From Strigamia acuminata (Eukaryota; Arthropoda; Chilopoda; Geophilomorpha; Linotaeniidae), in contig OX442320.1 in assembly GCA_949358305.1 (NCBI GenBank), positions 252,501-312,500 on the forward strand: a stretch of 60,000 nucleotides of DNA. The letters run 5' to 3'. The notes beneath the pieces were generated by a model. That model had not been told where the DNA came from and searched no databases. It saw nothing but the letters and a program-made list of their open reading frames with translations. Both the position numbers and the translations under genes were made by a program. Positions within the stretch are counted from its first letter, which is position 1; every line of letters begins with the position of its first letter. Shown one piece after another: positions 40,118 through 54,100 of this stretch.

Positions 40118-43100
40118 TATTTCTGAACATTCAGAGACATTGGTCTTGTGGTGTTTGTGCTAAGTCAACTATGATGAGATCAAAAGTCTATTCTCCCAAA
40201 TCATTGCTTGGATGTTTCTAAAACTTACATTGGAGCCTTCTACTAAGGTTTAAACACTATTTCTGAACATTCAGAGACATTGGTCTTGTGGTGTTTGTGC
40301 TAAGTCAACTATGATGAGATCAAAAGTCTATTCTCCCAAATCATTGCTTGGATGTTTCTAAAACTTACATTGGAGCCTTCTACTAAGGTTTAAACACTAT
40401 TTCTGAACATTCAGAGACATTGGTCTTGTGGTGTTTGTGCTAAGTCAACTGCGATGTGAAATGAGCTCAAAATTTTTTTTTCAAAATTTATTGCTTGGAT
40501 GTTGCTAAAACTTACATTGGAGCCTTTTACTAAGGTTTAAACACTATTTCTGAATATTCAGAGACATTGGTCTTGTGGTGTTTGTGCTAAGTCAACTGTG
40601 ATGAGATCAAAAGTCTATTCTCCCAAATCATTGCTTGGATGTTTCTAAAACTTACATTGGAGCCTTCTACTAAGGTTTAAACACTATTTCTGAACATTCA
40701 GAGACATTGGTCTTGTGGTGTTTGTGCTAAGTCAACTATGATGAGATCAAAAGTCTATTCTCCCAAATCATTGCTTGGATGTTTCTAAAACTTACATTGG
40801 AGCCTTCTACTAAGGTTTAAACACTATTTCTGAACATTCAGAGACATTGGTCTTGTGGTGTTTGTGCTAAGTCAACTGCGATGTGAAATGAGCTCAAAAT
40901 TTTTTTTTTCAAAATTTATTGCTTGGATGTTGCTAAAACTTACATTGGAGCCTTCTACTAAGGTTTAAACACTATTTCTGAAAATTCAGAGACATTGGTC
41001 TTGTGGTGTTTGTGCTAAGTCAACTGTGATGAGATCAAAAGTCTATTCTCTCAAATCATTGCTTGGATGTTTCTAAAACTTACATTGGAGCCTTCTACTA
41101 AGGTTTAAACACTATTTCTGAACATTCAGAGACATTGATCTTGTGGTCTTTGTGCTAAGTCAACTGCAATGTGAAATAAGCTCAAAATTTTTTTTTCAAA
41201 ATTTATTGCTTGGATGTTGCTAAAACTTACATTGAAGGCTTCTACTAAGGTTTAAACACTATTTCTGAACATTCAGAGACATTGGTCTTGTGGTGTTTGT
41301 GCTAAGTCAACTATGATGAGATCAAAAGTCTATTCTCCCAAATCATTGCTTGGATGTTTCTAAAACTTACATTGGAGCCTTCTACTAAGGTTTAAACACT
41401 ATTTCTGAACATTCAGAGACATTGGTCTTGTGGTGTTTGTGCTAAGTCAACTGCGATGTGAAATGAGCTCAAAATTTTTTTTTCAAAATTTATTGCTTGG
41501 ATGTTGCTAAAACTTACATTGGAGCCTTTTACTAAGGTTTAAACACTATTTCTGAATATTCAGAGACATTGGTCTTGTGGTGTTTGTGCTAAGTCAACTG
41601 TGATGAGATCAAAAGTCTATTCTCCCAAATCATTGCTTGGATGTTTCTAAAACTTACATTGGAGCCTTCTACTAAGGTTTAAACACTATTTCTGAACATT
41701 CAGAGACATTGGTCTTGTGGTGTTTGTGCTAAGTCAACTATGATGAGATCAAAAGTCTATTCTCCCAAATCATTGCTTGGATGTTTCTAAAACTTACATT
41801 GGAGCCTTCTACTAAGGTTTAAACACTATTTCTGAACATTCAGAGACATTGGTCTTGTGGTGTTTGTGCTAAGTCAACTGCAATGTGAAATAAGCTCAAA
41901 ATTTTTTTTTCAAAATTTATTGCTTGGATGTTGCTAAAACTTACATTGAAGGCTTCTACTAAGGTTTAAACACTATTTCTGAACATTCAGAGACATTGGT
42001 CTTGTGGTGTTTGTGCTAAGTCAACTATGATGAGATCAAAAGTCTATTCTCCCAAATGATTGCTTGGATGTTTCTAAAACTTACATTGGAGCCTTCTACT
42101 AAGGTTTAAACACTATTTCTGAACATTCAGAGACATTGGTCTTGTGGTGTTTGTTCTAAGTCAACTATGATGAGATCAAAAGTCTATTCTCCCAAATCAT
42201 TGCTTGGATGTTTCTAAAACTTACATTGGAGCCTTCTACTAAGGTTTAAACACTATTTCTGAACATTCAGAGACATTGGTCTTGTGGTGTTTGTGCTAAG
42301 TCAACTGCGATGTGAAATGAGCTCAAAATTTTTTTTTTCAAAATTTATTGCTTGGATGTTGCTAAAACTTACATTGGAGCCTTCTACTAAGGTTTAAACA
42401 CTATTTCTGAACATTCAGAGACATTGGTCTTGTGGTGTTTGTGCTAAGTCAACTGTGATGAGATCAAAAGTCTATTCTCTCAAATCATTGCTTGGATGTT
42501 TCTAAAACTTACATTGGAGCCTTCTACTAAGGTTTAAACACTATTTCTGAACATTCAGAGACATTGATCTTGTGGTCTTTGTGCTAAGTCAACTGCAATG
42601 TGAAATAAGCTCAAAATTTTTTTTTCAAAATTTATTGCTTGGATGTTGCTAAAACTTACATTGAAGGCTTCTACTAAGGTTTAAACACTATTTCTGAACA
42701 TTCAGAGACATTGGACTTGTGGTGTTTGTGCTAAGTCAACTATGATGAGATCAAAAGTCTATTCTCCCAAATGATTGCTTGGATGTTTCTAAAACTTACA
42801 TTGGAGCCTTCTACTAAGGTTTAAACACTATTTCTGAACATTCAGAGACATTGGTCTTGTGGTGTTTGTGCTAAGTTAACTGTGATGAGATCAAAAGTCT
42901 ATTCTCGCAAATCATTGCTTGGATGTTGCTAAAACTTCTCTTGAAGTCTTCTACTAAGGTTTAAACACTATTTCTGAACATTCAGAGACATTGGTCTTGT
43001 GGTGTTTGTGCTAAGTCAACTGCGATGTGAAATGAGCTCAAAATTTTTTTTTCAAAATTTATTGCTTGGATGTTGCTAAAACTTTCATTGGAGCCTTCTA

Positions 43101-46100
43101 CTAAGGTTTAAACACTATTTCTGAACATTCAGAGACATTGGTCTTGTGGTGTTTGTGCTAAGTCAACTGTGATGAGATCAAAAGTCTATTCTCCCAAATC
43201 ATTGCTTGGATGTTTCTAAAACTTACATTGGAGCCTTCTACTAAGGTTTAAACACTATTTCTGAACATTCAGAGACATTGGTCTTGTGGTGTTTGTGCTA
43301 AGTCAACTATGATGAGATCAAAAGTCTATTCTCCCAAATCATTGCTTGGATGTTTCTAAAACTTACATTGGAGCCTTCTACTAAGGTTTAAACACTATTT
43401 CTGAACATTCAGAGACATTGGTCTTGTGGTGTTTGTGCTAAGTCAACTATGATGAGATCAAAAGTCTATTCTCCCAAATCATTGCTTGGATGTTTCTAAA
43501 ACTTACATTGGAGCCTTCTACTAAGGTTTAAACACTATTTCTGAACATTCAGAGACATTGGTCTTGTGGTGTTTGTGCTAAGTCAACTGCGATGTGAAAT
43601 GAGCTCAAAATTTTTTTTTCAAAATTTATTGCTTGGATGTTGCTAAAACTTACATTGGAGCCTTTTACTAAGGTTTAAACACTATTTCTGAATATTCAGA
43701 GACATTGGTCTTGTGGTGTTTGTGCTAAGTCAACTGTGATGAGATCAAAAGTCTATTCTCCCAAATCATTGCTTGGATGTTTCTAAAACTTACATTGGAG
43801 CCTTCTACTAAGGTTTAAACACTATTTCTGAACATTCAGAGACATTGGTCTTGTGGTGTTTGTGCTAAGTCAACTATGATGAGATCAAAAGTCTATTCTC
43901 CCAAATGATTGCTTGGATGTTTCTAAAACTTACATTGGAGCCTTCTACTAAGGTTTAAACACTATTTCTGAACATTCAGAGACATTGGTCTTGTGGTGTT
44001 TGTGCTAAGTCAACTATGATGAGATCAAAAGTCTATTCTCCCAAATCATTGCTTGGATGTTTCTAAAACTTACATTGGAGCCTTCTACTAAGGTTTAAAC
44101 ACTATTTCTAAACATTCAGAGACATTGGTCTTGTGGTGTTTGTGCTAAGTCAACTGCGATGTGAAATGAGCTCAAAATTTTTTTTTCAAAATTTATTGCT
44201 TGGATGTTGCTAAAACTTACATTGGAGCCTTCTACTAAGGTTTAAACACTATTTCTGAACATTCAGAGACATTGGTCTCGTGGTGTTTGTGCTAAGTCAA
44301 CTATGATGAGATCAAAAGTCTATTCTCCCAAATGATTGCTTGGATGTTTCTAAAACTTACATTGGAGCCTTCTACTAAGGTTTAAACACTATTTCTGAAC
44401 ATTCAGAGACATTGGTCTTGTGGTGTTTGTGCTAAGTCAACTATGATGAGATCAAAAGTCTATTCTCCCAAATCATTACTTGGATGTTTCTAAAACTTAC
44501 ATTGGAGCCTTCTACTAAGGTTTAAACACTATTTCTGAACATTCAGAGACATTGATCTTGTGGTCTTTGTGCTAAGTCAACTGCAATGTGAAATAAGCTC
44601 AAAATTTTTTTTTCAAAATTTATTGCTTGGATGTTGCTAAAACTTACATTGAAGGCTTCTACTAAGGTTTAAACACTATTTCTGAACATTCAGAGACATT
44701 GGACTTGTGGTGTTTGTGCTAAGTCAACCGTGATGAGATCAAAAGTCTATTCTCCCAAATCATTGCTTGGATGTTTCTAAAACTTACATTGGAGCCTTCT
44801 ACTAAGGTTTAAACACTATTTCTGAATATTCAGAGACATTGGTCTTGTGGTGTTTGTGCTAAGTCAACTATGATGAGATCAAAAGTCTATTCTCCCAAAT
44901 GATTGCTTGGATGTTTCTAAAACTTACATTGGAGCCTTCTACTAAGGTTTAAACACTATTTCTGAACATTCAGAGACATTGGTCTTGTGGTGTTTGTGCT
45001 AAGTTAACTGTGATGAGATCAAAAGTCTATTCTCGCAAATCATTGCTTGGATGTTGCTAAAACTTCCCTTGAAGTCTTCTACTAAGGTTTAAACACTATT
45101 TCTGAACATTCAGAGACATTGGTCTTGTGGTGTTTGTGCTAAGTCAACTGCGATGTGAAATGAGCTCAAAATTTTTTTTTCAAAATTTATTGCTTGGATG
45201 TTGCTAAAACTTTCATTGGAGCCTTCTACTAAAGTTTAAACACTATTTCTGAACATTCAGAGACATTGGTCTTGTGGTGTTTGTGCTAAGTCAACTGTGA
45301 TGAGATCAAAAGTCTATTCTCCCAAATCATTGCTTGGATGTTTCTAAAACTTACATTGGAGCCTTCTACTAAGGTTTAAACACTATTTCTGAACATTCAG
45401 AGACATTGGTCTTGTGGTGTTTGTGCTAAGTCAACTATGATGAGATCAAAAGTCTATTCTCCCAAATCATTGCTTGGATGTTTCTAAAACTTACATTGGA
45501 GCCTTCTACTAAGGTTTAAACACTATTTCTGAACATTCAGAGACATTGGTCTTGTGGTGTTTGTGCTAAGTCAACTATGATGAGATCAAAAGTCTATTCT
45601 CCCAAATCATTGCTTGGATGTTTCTAAAACTTACATTGGAGCCTTCTACTAAGGTTTAAACACTATTTCTGAACATTCAGAGACATTGGTCTTGTGGTGT
45701 TTGTGCTAAGTCAACTGCGATGTGAAATGAGCTCAAAATTTTTTTTTCAAAATTTATTGCTTGGATGTTGCTAAAACTTACATTGGAGCCTTTTACTAAG
45801 GTTTAAACACTATTTCTGAATATTCAGAGACATTGGTCTTGTGGTGTTTGTGCTAAGTCAACTGTGATGAGATCAAAAGTCTATTCTCCCAAATCATTGC
45901 TTGGATGTTGCTAAAACTTACATTGAAGGCTTCTACTAAGGTTTAAACACTATTTCTGAACATTCAGAGACATTGGACTTGTGGTGTTTGTGCTAAGTCA
46001 ACCGTGATGAGATCAAAAGTCTATTCTCCCAAATCATTGCTTGGATGTTTCTAAAACTTACATTGGAGCCTTCTACTAAGGTTTAAACACTATTTCTGAA

Positions 46101-48163
46101 TATTCAGAGACATTGGTCTTGTGGTGTTTGTGCTAAGTCAACTATGATGAGATCAAAAGTCTATTCTCCCAAATGATTGCTTGGATGTTTCTAAAACTTA
46201 CATTGGAGCCTTCTACTAAGGTTTAAACACTATTTCTGAACATTCAGAGACATTGGTCTTGTGGTGTTTGTGCTAAGTTAACTGTGATGAGATCAAAAGT
46301 CTATTCTCGCAAATCATTGCTTGGATGTTGCTAAAACTTTCCTTGAAGTCTTCTACTAAGGTTTAAACACTATTTCTGAACATTCAGAGACATTGGTCTT
46401 GTGGTGTTTGTGCTAAGTCAACTGCGATGTGAAATGAGCTCAAAATTTTTTTTTCAAAATTTATTGCTTGGATGTTGCTAAAACTTTCATTGGAGCCTTC
46501 TACTAAGGTTTAAACACTATTTCTGAACATTCAGAGACATTGGTCTTGTGGTGTTTGTGCTAAGTCAACTGTGATGAGATCAAAAGTCTATTCTCCCAAA
46601 TCATTGCTTGGATGTTTCTAAAACTTACATTGGAGCCTTCTACTAAGGTTTAAACACTATTTCTGAACATTCAGAGACATTGGTCTTGTGGTGTTTGTGC
46701 TAAGTCAACTATGATGAGATCAAAAGTCTATTCTCTCAAATCATTGCTTGGATGTTTCTAAAACTTACATTGGAGCCTTCTACTAAGGTTTAAACACTAT
46801 TTCTGAACATTCAGAGACATTGGTCTTGTGGTGTTTGTGCTAAGTCAACTATGATGAGATCAAAAGTCTATTCTCCCAAATCATTACTTGGATGTTTCTA
46901 AAACTTACATTGGAGCCTTCTACTAAGGTTTAAACACTATTTCTGAACATTCAGAGACATTGATCTTGTGGTCTTTGTGCTAAGTCAACTGCAATGTGAA
47001 ATAAGCTCAAAATTTTTTTTTCAAAATTTATTGCTTGGATGTTGCTAAAACTTACATTGAAGGCTTCTACTAAGGTTTAAACACTATTTCTGAACATTCA
47101 GAGACATTGGACTTGTGGTGTTTGTGCTAAGTCAACCGTGATGAGATCAAAAGTCTATTCTCCCAAATCATTGCTTGGATGTTTCTAAAACTTACATTGG
47201 AGCCTTCTACTAAGGTTTAAACACTATTTCTGAATATTCAGAGACATTGGTCTTGTGGTGTTTGTGCTAAGTCAACTATGATGAGATCAAAAGTCTATTC
47301 TCCCAAATGATTGCTTGGATGTTTCTAAAACTTACATTGGAGCCTTCTACTAAGGTTTAAACACTATTTCTGAACATTCAGAGACATTGGTCTTGTGGTG
47401 TTTGTGCTAAGTTAACTGTGATGAGATCAAAAGTCTATTCTCGCAAATCATTGCTTGGATGTTGCTAAAACTTCCCTTGAAGTCTTCTACTAAGGTTTAA
47501 ACACTATTTCTGAACATTCAGAGACATTGGTCTTGTGGTGTTTGTGCTAAGTCAACTGCGATGTGAAATGAGCTCAAAATTTTTTTTTCAAAATTTATTG
47601 CTTGGATGTTGCTAAAACTTTCATTGGAGCCTTCTACTAAAGTTTAAACACTATTTCTGAACATTCAGAGACATTGGTCTTGTGGTGTTTGTGCTAAGTC
47701 AACTGTGATGAGATCAAAAGTCTATTCTCCCAAATCATTGCTTGGATGTTTCTAAAACTTACATTGGAGCCTTCTACTAAGGTTTAAACACTATTTCTGA
47801 ACATTCAGAGACATTGGTCTTGTGGTGTTTGTGCTAAGTCAACTATGATGAGATCAAAAGTCTATTCTCCCAAATCATTGCTTGGATGTTTCTAAAACTT
47901 ACATTGGAGCCTTCTACTAAGGTTTAAACACTATTTCTGAACATTCAGAGACATTGGTCTTGTGGTGTTTGTGCTAAGTCAACTATGATGAGATCAAAAG
48001 TCTATTCTCCCAAATCATTGCTTGGATGTTTCTAAAACTTACATTGGAGCCTTCTACTAAGGTTTAAACACTATTTCTGAACATTCAGAGACATTGGTCT
48101 TGTGGTGTTTGTGCTAAGTCAACTGCGATGTGAAATGAGCTCAAAATTTTTTTTTCAAAATTT

Positions 48164-51100
48164 ATTGCTTGGATGTTGCTAAAACTTACATTGGAGCCTT
48201 TTACTAAGGTTTAAACACTATTTCTGAATATTCAGAGACATTGGTCTTGTGGTGTTTGTGCTAAGTCAACTGTGATGAGATCAAAAGTCTATTCTCCCAA
48301 ATCATTGCTTGGATGTTGCTAAAACTTACATTGAAGGCTTCTACTAAGGTTTAAACACTATTTCTGAACATTCAGAGACATTGGACTTGTGGTGTTTGTG
48401 CTAAGTCAACCGTGATGAGATCAAAAGTCTATTCTCCCAAATCATTGCTTGGATGTTTCTAAAACTTACATTGGAGCCTTCTACTAAGGTTTAAACACTA
48501 TTTCTGAATATTCAGAGACATTGGTCTTGTGGTGTTTGTGCTAAGTCAACTATGATGAGATCAAAAGTCTATTCTCCCAAATGATTGCTTGGATGTTTCT
48601 AAAACTTACATTGGAGCCTTCTACTAAGGTTTAAACACTATTTCTGAACATTCAGAGACATTGGTCTTGTGGTGTTTGTGCTAAGTTAACTGTGATGAGA
48701 TCAAAAGTCTATTCTCGCAAATCATTGCTTGGATGTTGCTAAAACTTCGCTTGAAGTCTTCTACTAAGGTTTAAACACTATTTCTGAACATTCAGAGACA
48801 TTGGTCTTGTGGTGTTTGTGCTAAGTCAACTGCGATGTGAAATGAGCTCAAAATTTTTTTTTCAAAATTTATTGCTTGGATGTTGCTAAAACTTTCATTG
48901 GAGCCTTCTACTAAGGTTTAAACACTATTTCTGAACATTCAGAGACATTGGTCTTGTGGTGTTTGTGCTAAGTCAACTGTGATGAGATCAAAAGTCTATT
49001 CTCCCAAATCATTGCTTGGATGTTTCTAAAACTTACATTGGAGCCTTCTACTAAGGTTTAAACACTATTTCTGAACATTCAGAGACATTGGTCTTGTGGT
49101 GTTTGTGCTAAGTCAACTATGATGAGATCAAAAGTCTATTCTCCCAAATCATTGCTTGGATGTTTCTAAAACTTACATTGGAGCCTTCTACTAAGGTTTA
49201 AACACTATTTCTGAACATTCAGAGACATTGGTCTTGTGGTGTTTGTGCTAAGTCAACTATGATGAGATCAAAAGTCTATTCTCCCAAATCATTGCTTGGA
49301 TGTTTCTAAAACTTACATTGGAGCCTTCTACTAAGGTTTAAACACTATTTCTGAACATTCAGAGACATTGGTCTTGTGGTGTTTGTGCTAAGTCAACTGC
49401 GATGTGAAATGAGCTCAAAATTTTTTTTTCAAAATTTATTGCTTGGATGTTGCTAAAACTTACATTGGAGCCTTTTACTAAGGTTTAAACACTATTTCTG
49501 AATATTCAGAGACATTGGTCTTGTGGTGTTTGTGCTAAGTCAACTGTGATGAGATCAAAAGTCTATTCTCCCAAATCATTGCTTGGATGTTTCTAAAACT
49601 TACATTGGAGCCTTCTACTAAGGTTTAAAAACTATTTCTGAACATTCAGAGACATTGGTCTTGTGGTGTTTGTGCTAAGTCAACTATGATGAGATCAAAA
49701 GTCTATTCTCCCAAATCATTGCTTGGATGTTTCTAAAACTTACATTGGAGCCTTCTACTAAGGTTTAAACACTATTTCTGAACATTCAGAGACATTGGTC
49801 TTGTGGTGTTTGTGCTAAGTCAACTGCGATGTGAAATGAGCTCAAAATTTTTTTTTTCAAAATTTATTGCTTGGATGTTGCTAAAACTTACATTGGAGCC
49901 TTCTACTAAGGTTTAAACACTATTTCTGAACATTCAGAGACATTGGTCTTGTGGTGTTTGTGCTAAGTCAACTGTGATGAGATCAAAAGTCTATTCTCTC
50001 AAATCATTGCTTGGATGTTTCTAAAACTTACATTGGAGCCTTCTACTAAGGTTTAAACACTATTTCTGAACATTCAGAGACATTGATCTTGTGGTCTTTG
50101 TGCTAAGTCAACTGCAATGTGAAATAAGCTCAAAATTTTTTTTTCAAAATTTATTGCTTGGATGTTGCTAAAACTTACATTGGAGCCTTTTACTAAGGTT
50201 TAAACACTATTTCTGAATATTCAGAGACATTGGTCTTGTGGTGTTTGTGCTAAGTCAACTGTGATGAGATCAAAAGTCTATTCTCCCAAATCATTGCTTG
50301 GATGTTTCTAAAACTTACATTGGAGCCTTCTACTAAGGTTTAAACACTATTTCTGAACATTCAGAGACATTGGTCTTGTGGTGTTTGTGCTAAGTCAACT
50401 ATGATGAGATCAAAAGTCTATTCTCCCAAATGATTGCTTGGATGTTTCTAAAACTTACATTGGAGCCTTCTACTAAGGTTTAAACACTATTTCTGAACAT
50501 TCAGAGACATTGGTCTTGTGGTGTTTGTGCTAAGTCAACTGCAATGTGAAATAAGCTCAAAATTTTTTTTTCAAAATTTATTGCTTGGATGTTGCTAAAA
50601 CTTACATTGAAGGCTTCTACTAAGGTTTAAACACTATTTCTGAACATTCAGAGACATTGGACTTGTGGTGTTTGTGCTAAGTCAACTATGATGAGATCAA
50701 AAGTCTATTCTCCCAAATCATTGCTTGGATGTTTCTAAAACTTACATTGGAGCCTTCTACTAAGGTTTAAACACTATTTCTGAACATTCAGAGACATTGG
50801 TCTTGTGGTGTTTGTGCTAAGTCAACTGCGATGTGAAATAAGCTCAAAATTTTTTTTTTCAAAATTTATTGCTTGGATGTTGCTAAAACTTACATTGGAG
50901 CCTTCTACTAAGGTTTAAACACTATTTCTGAACATTCAGAGACATTGGTCTTGTGGTGTTTGTGCTAAGTCAACTGTGATGAGATCAAAAGTCTATTCTC
51001 TCAAATCATTGCTTGGATGTTTCTAAAACTTACATTGGAGCCTTCTACTAAGGTTTAAACACTATTTCTGAATATTCAGAGACATTGGTCTTGTGGTGTT

Positions 51101-54100
51101 TGTGCTAAGTCAACTGTGATGAGATCAAAAGTCTATTCTCTCAAATCATTGCTTGGATGTTTCTAAAACTTACATTGGAGCCTTCTACTAAGGTTTAAAC
51201 ACTATTTCTGAATATTCAGAGACATTGATCTTGTGGTCTTTGTGCTAAGTCAACTGCAATGTGAAATAAGCTCAAAATTTTTTTTTCAAAATTTATTGCT
51301 TGGATGTTGCTAAAACTTACATTGAAGGCTTCTACTAAGGTTTAAACACTATTTCTAAACATTCAGAGACATTGGACTTGTGGTGTTTGTGCTAAGTCAA
51401 CCGTGATGAGATCAAAAGTCTATTCTCCCAAATCATTGCTTGGATGTTTCTAAAACTTACATTGGAGCCTTCTACTAAGGTTTAAACACTATTTCTGAAT
51501 ATTCAGAGACATTGGTCTTGTGGTGTTTGTGCTAAGTCAACTATGATGAGATCAAAAGTCTATTCTCCCAAATGATTGCTTGGATGTTTCTAAAACTTAC
51601 ATTGGAGCCTTCTACTAAGGTTTAAACACTATTTCTGAACATTCAGAGACATTGGTCTTGTGGTGTTTGTGCTAAGTTAACTGTGATGAGATCAAAAGTC
51701 TATTCTCGCAAATCATTGCTTGGATGTTGCTAAAACTTTCCTTGAAGTCTTCTACTAAGGTTTAAACACTATTTCTGAACATTCAGAGACATTGGTCTTG
51801 TGGTGTTTGTGCTAAGTCAACTGCGATGTGAAATGAGCTCAAAATTTTTTTTTCAAAATTTATTGCTTGGATGTTGCTAAAACTTTCATTGGAGCCTTCT
51901 ACTAAGGTTTAAACACTATTTCTGAACATTCAGAGACATTGGTCTTGTGGTGTTTGTGCTAAGTCAACTGTGATGAGATCAAAAGTCTATTCTCCCAAAT
52001 GATTGCTTGGATGTTTCTAAAACTTACATTGGAGCCTTCTACTAAGGTTTAAACACTATTTCTGAACATTCAGAGACATTGATCTTGTGGTCTTTGTGCT
52101 AAGTCAACTGCAATGTGAAATAAGCTCAAAATTTTTTTTTCAAAATTTATTGCTTGGATGTTGCTAAAACTTACATTGAAGGCTTCTACTAAGGTTTAAA
52201 CACTATTTCTGAACATTCAGAGACATTGGACTTGTGGTGTTTGTGCTAAGTCAACCGTGATGAGATCAAAAGTCTATTCTCCCAAATCATGCTTGGATGT
52301 TTCTAAAACTTACATTGGAGCCTTCTACTAAGGTTTAAACACTATTTCTGAACATTCAGAGACATTGGTCTTGTGGTGTTTGTGCTAAGTCAACTATGAT
52401 GAGATCAAAAGTCTATTCTCCCAAATCATTGCTTGGATGTTTCTAAAACTTACATTGGAGCCTTCTACTAAGGTTTAAACACTATTTCTGAACATTCAGA
52501 GACATTGATCTTGTGGTCTTTGTGCTAAGTCAACTGCAATGTGAAATAAGCTCAAAATTTTTTTTTCAAAATTTATTGCTTGGATGTTGCTAAAACTTAC
52601 ATTGAAGGCTTCTACTAAGGTTTAAACACTATTTCTGAACATTCAGAGACATTGGACTTGTGGTGTTTGTGCTAAGTCAACCGTGATGAGATCAAAAGTC
52701 TATTCTCCCAAATCATGCTTGGATGTTTCTAAAACTTACATTGGAGCCTTCTACTAAGGTTTAAACACTATTTCTGAACATTCAGAGACATTGGTCTTGT
52801 GGTGTTTGTGCTAAGTCAACTATGATGAGATCAAAAGTCTATTCTCCCAAATGATTGCTTGGATGTTTCTAAAACTTACATTGGAGCCTTCTACTAAGGT
52901 TTAAACACTATTTCTGAACATTCAGAGACATTGGTCTTGTGGTGTTTGTGCTAAGTTAACTGTGATGAGATCAAAAGTCTATTCTCGCAAATCATTGCTT
53001 GGATGTTGCTAAAACTTCCCTTGAAGTCTTCTACTAAGGTTTAAACACTATTTCTGAACATTCAGAGACATTGGTCTTGTGGTGTTTGTGCTAAGTCAAC
53101 TGCGATGTGAAATGAGCTCAAAATTTTTTTTTCAAAATTTATTGCTTGGATGTTGCTAAAACTTTCATTGGAGCCTTCTACTAAGGTTTAAACACTATTT
53201 CTGAACATTCAGAGACATTGGTCTTGTGGTGTTTGTGCTAAGTCAACTGTGATGAGATCAAAAGTCTATTCTCCCAAATCATTGCTTGGATGTTTCTAAA
53301 ACTTACATTGGAGCCTTCTACTAAGGTTTAAACACTATTTCTAAACATTCAGAGACATTGGTCTTGTGGTGTTTGTGCTAAGTCAACTATGATGAGATCA
53401 AAAGTCTATTCTCCCAAATCATTGCTTGGATGTTTCTAAAACTTACATTGGAGCCTTCTACTAAGGTTTAAACACTATTTCTGAACATTCAGAGACATTG
53501 ATCTTGTGGTCTTTGTGCTAAGTCAACTGCAATGTGAAATAAGCTCAAAATTTTTTTTTCAAAATTTATTGCTTGGATGTTGCTAAAACTTACATTGAAG
53601 GCTTCTACTAAGGTTTAAACACTATTTCTGAACATTCAGAGACATTGGACTTGTGGTGTTTGTGCTAAGTCAACCGTGATGAGATCAAAAGTCTATTCTC
53701 CCAAATCATTGCTTGGATGTTTCTAAAACTTACATTGGAGCCTTCTACTAAGGTTTAAACACTATTTCTGAACATTCAGAGACATTGGTCTTGTGGTGTT
53801 TGTGCTAAGTCAACTATGATGAAATCAAAAGTCTATTCTCCCAAATGATTGCTTGGATGTTTCTAAAACTTACATTGGAGCCTTCTACTAAGGTTTAAAC
53901 ACTATTTCTGAACATTCAGAGACATTGGTCTTGTGGTGTTTGTGCTAAGTTAACTGTGATGAGATCAAAAGTCTATTCTCGCAAATCATTGCTTGGATGT
54001 TGCTAAAACTTCCCTTGAAGTCTTCTACTAAGGTTTAAACACTATTTCTGAACATTCAGAGACATTGGTCTTGTGGTGTTTGTGCTAAGTCAACTGCGAT

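Larger units (their letters stand above)
27851..48163 (+). repeat. 19,761-bp tandem segmental duplication, second copy (20,313 bp)
   Basis: This copy matches the first at offset 19761 from the left end to about 35.3 kb, at offset 24725 from about 35.1 to 43.7 kb, and at offset 20313 up to 48163. Its length of 20,313 bp equals 19,761 plus a private 4,964-bp duplication minus the 4,412-bp repeat present only in the first copy. The left junction lies in a 24-bp stretch of monomer core (27851-27874) common to both parents, as expected for unequal crossing-over between misaligned monomers. Confidence 0.87.
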
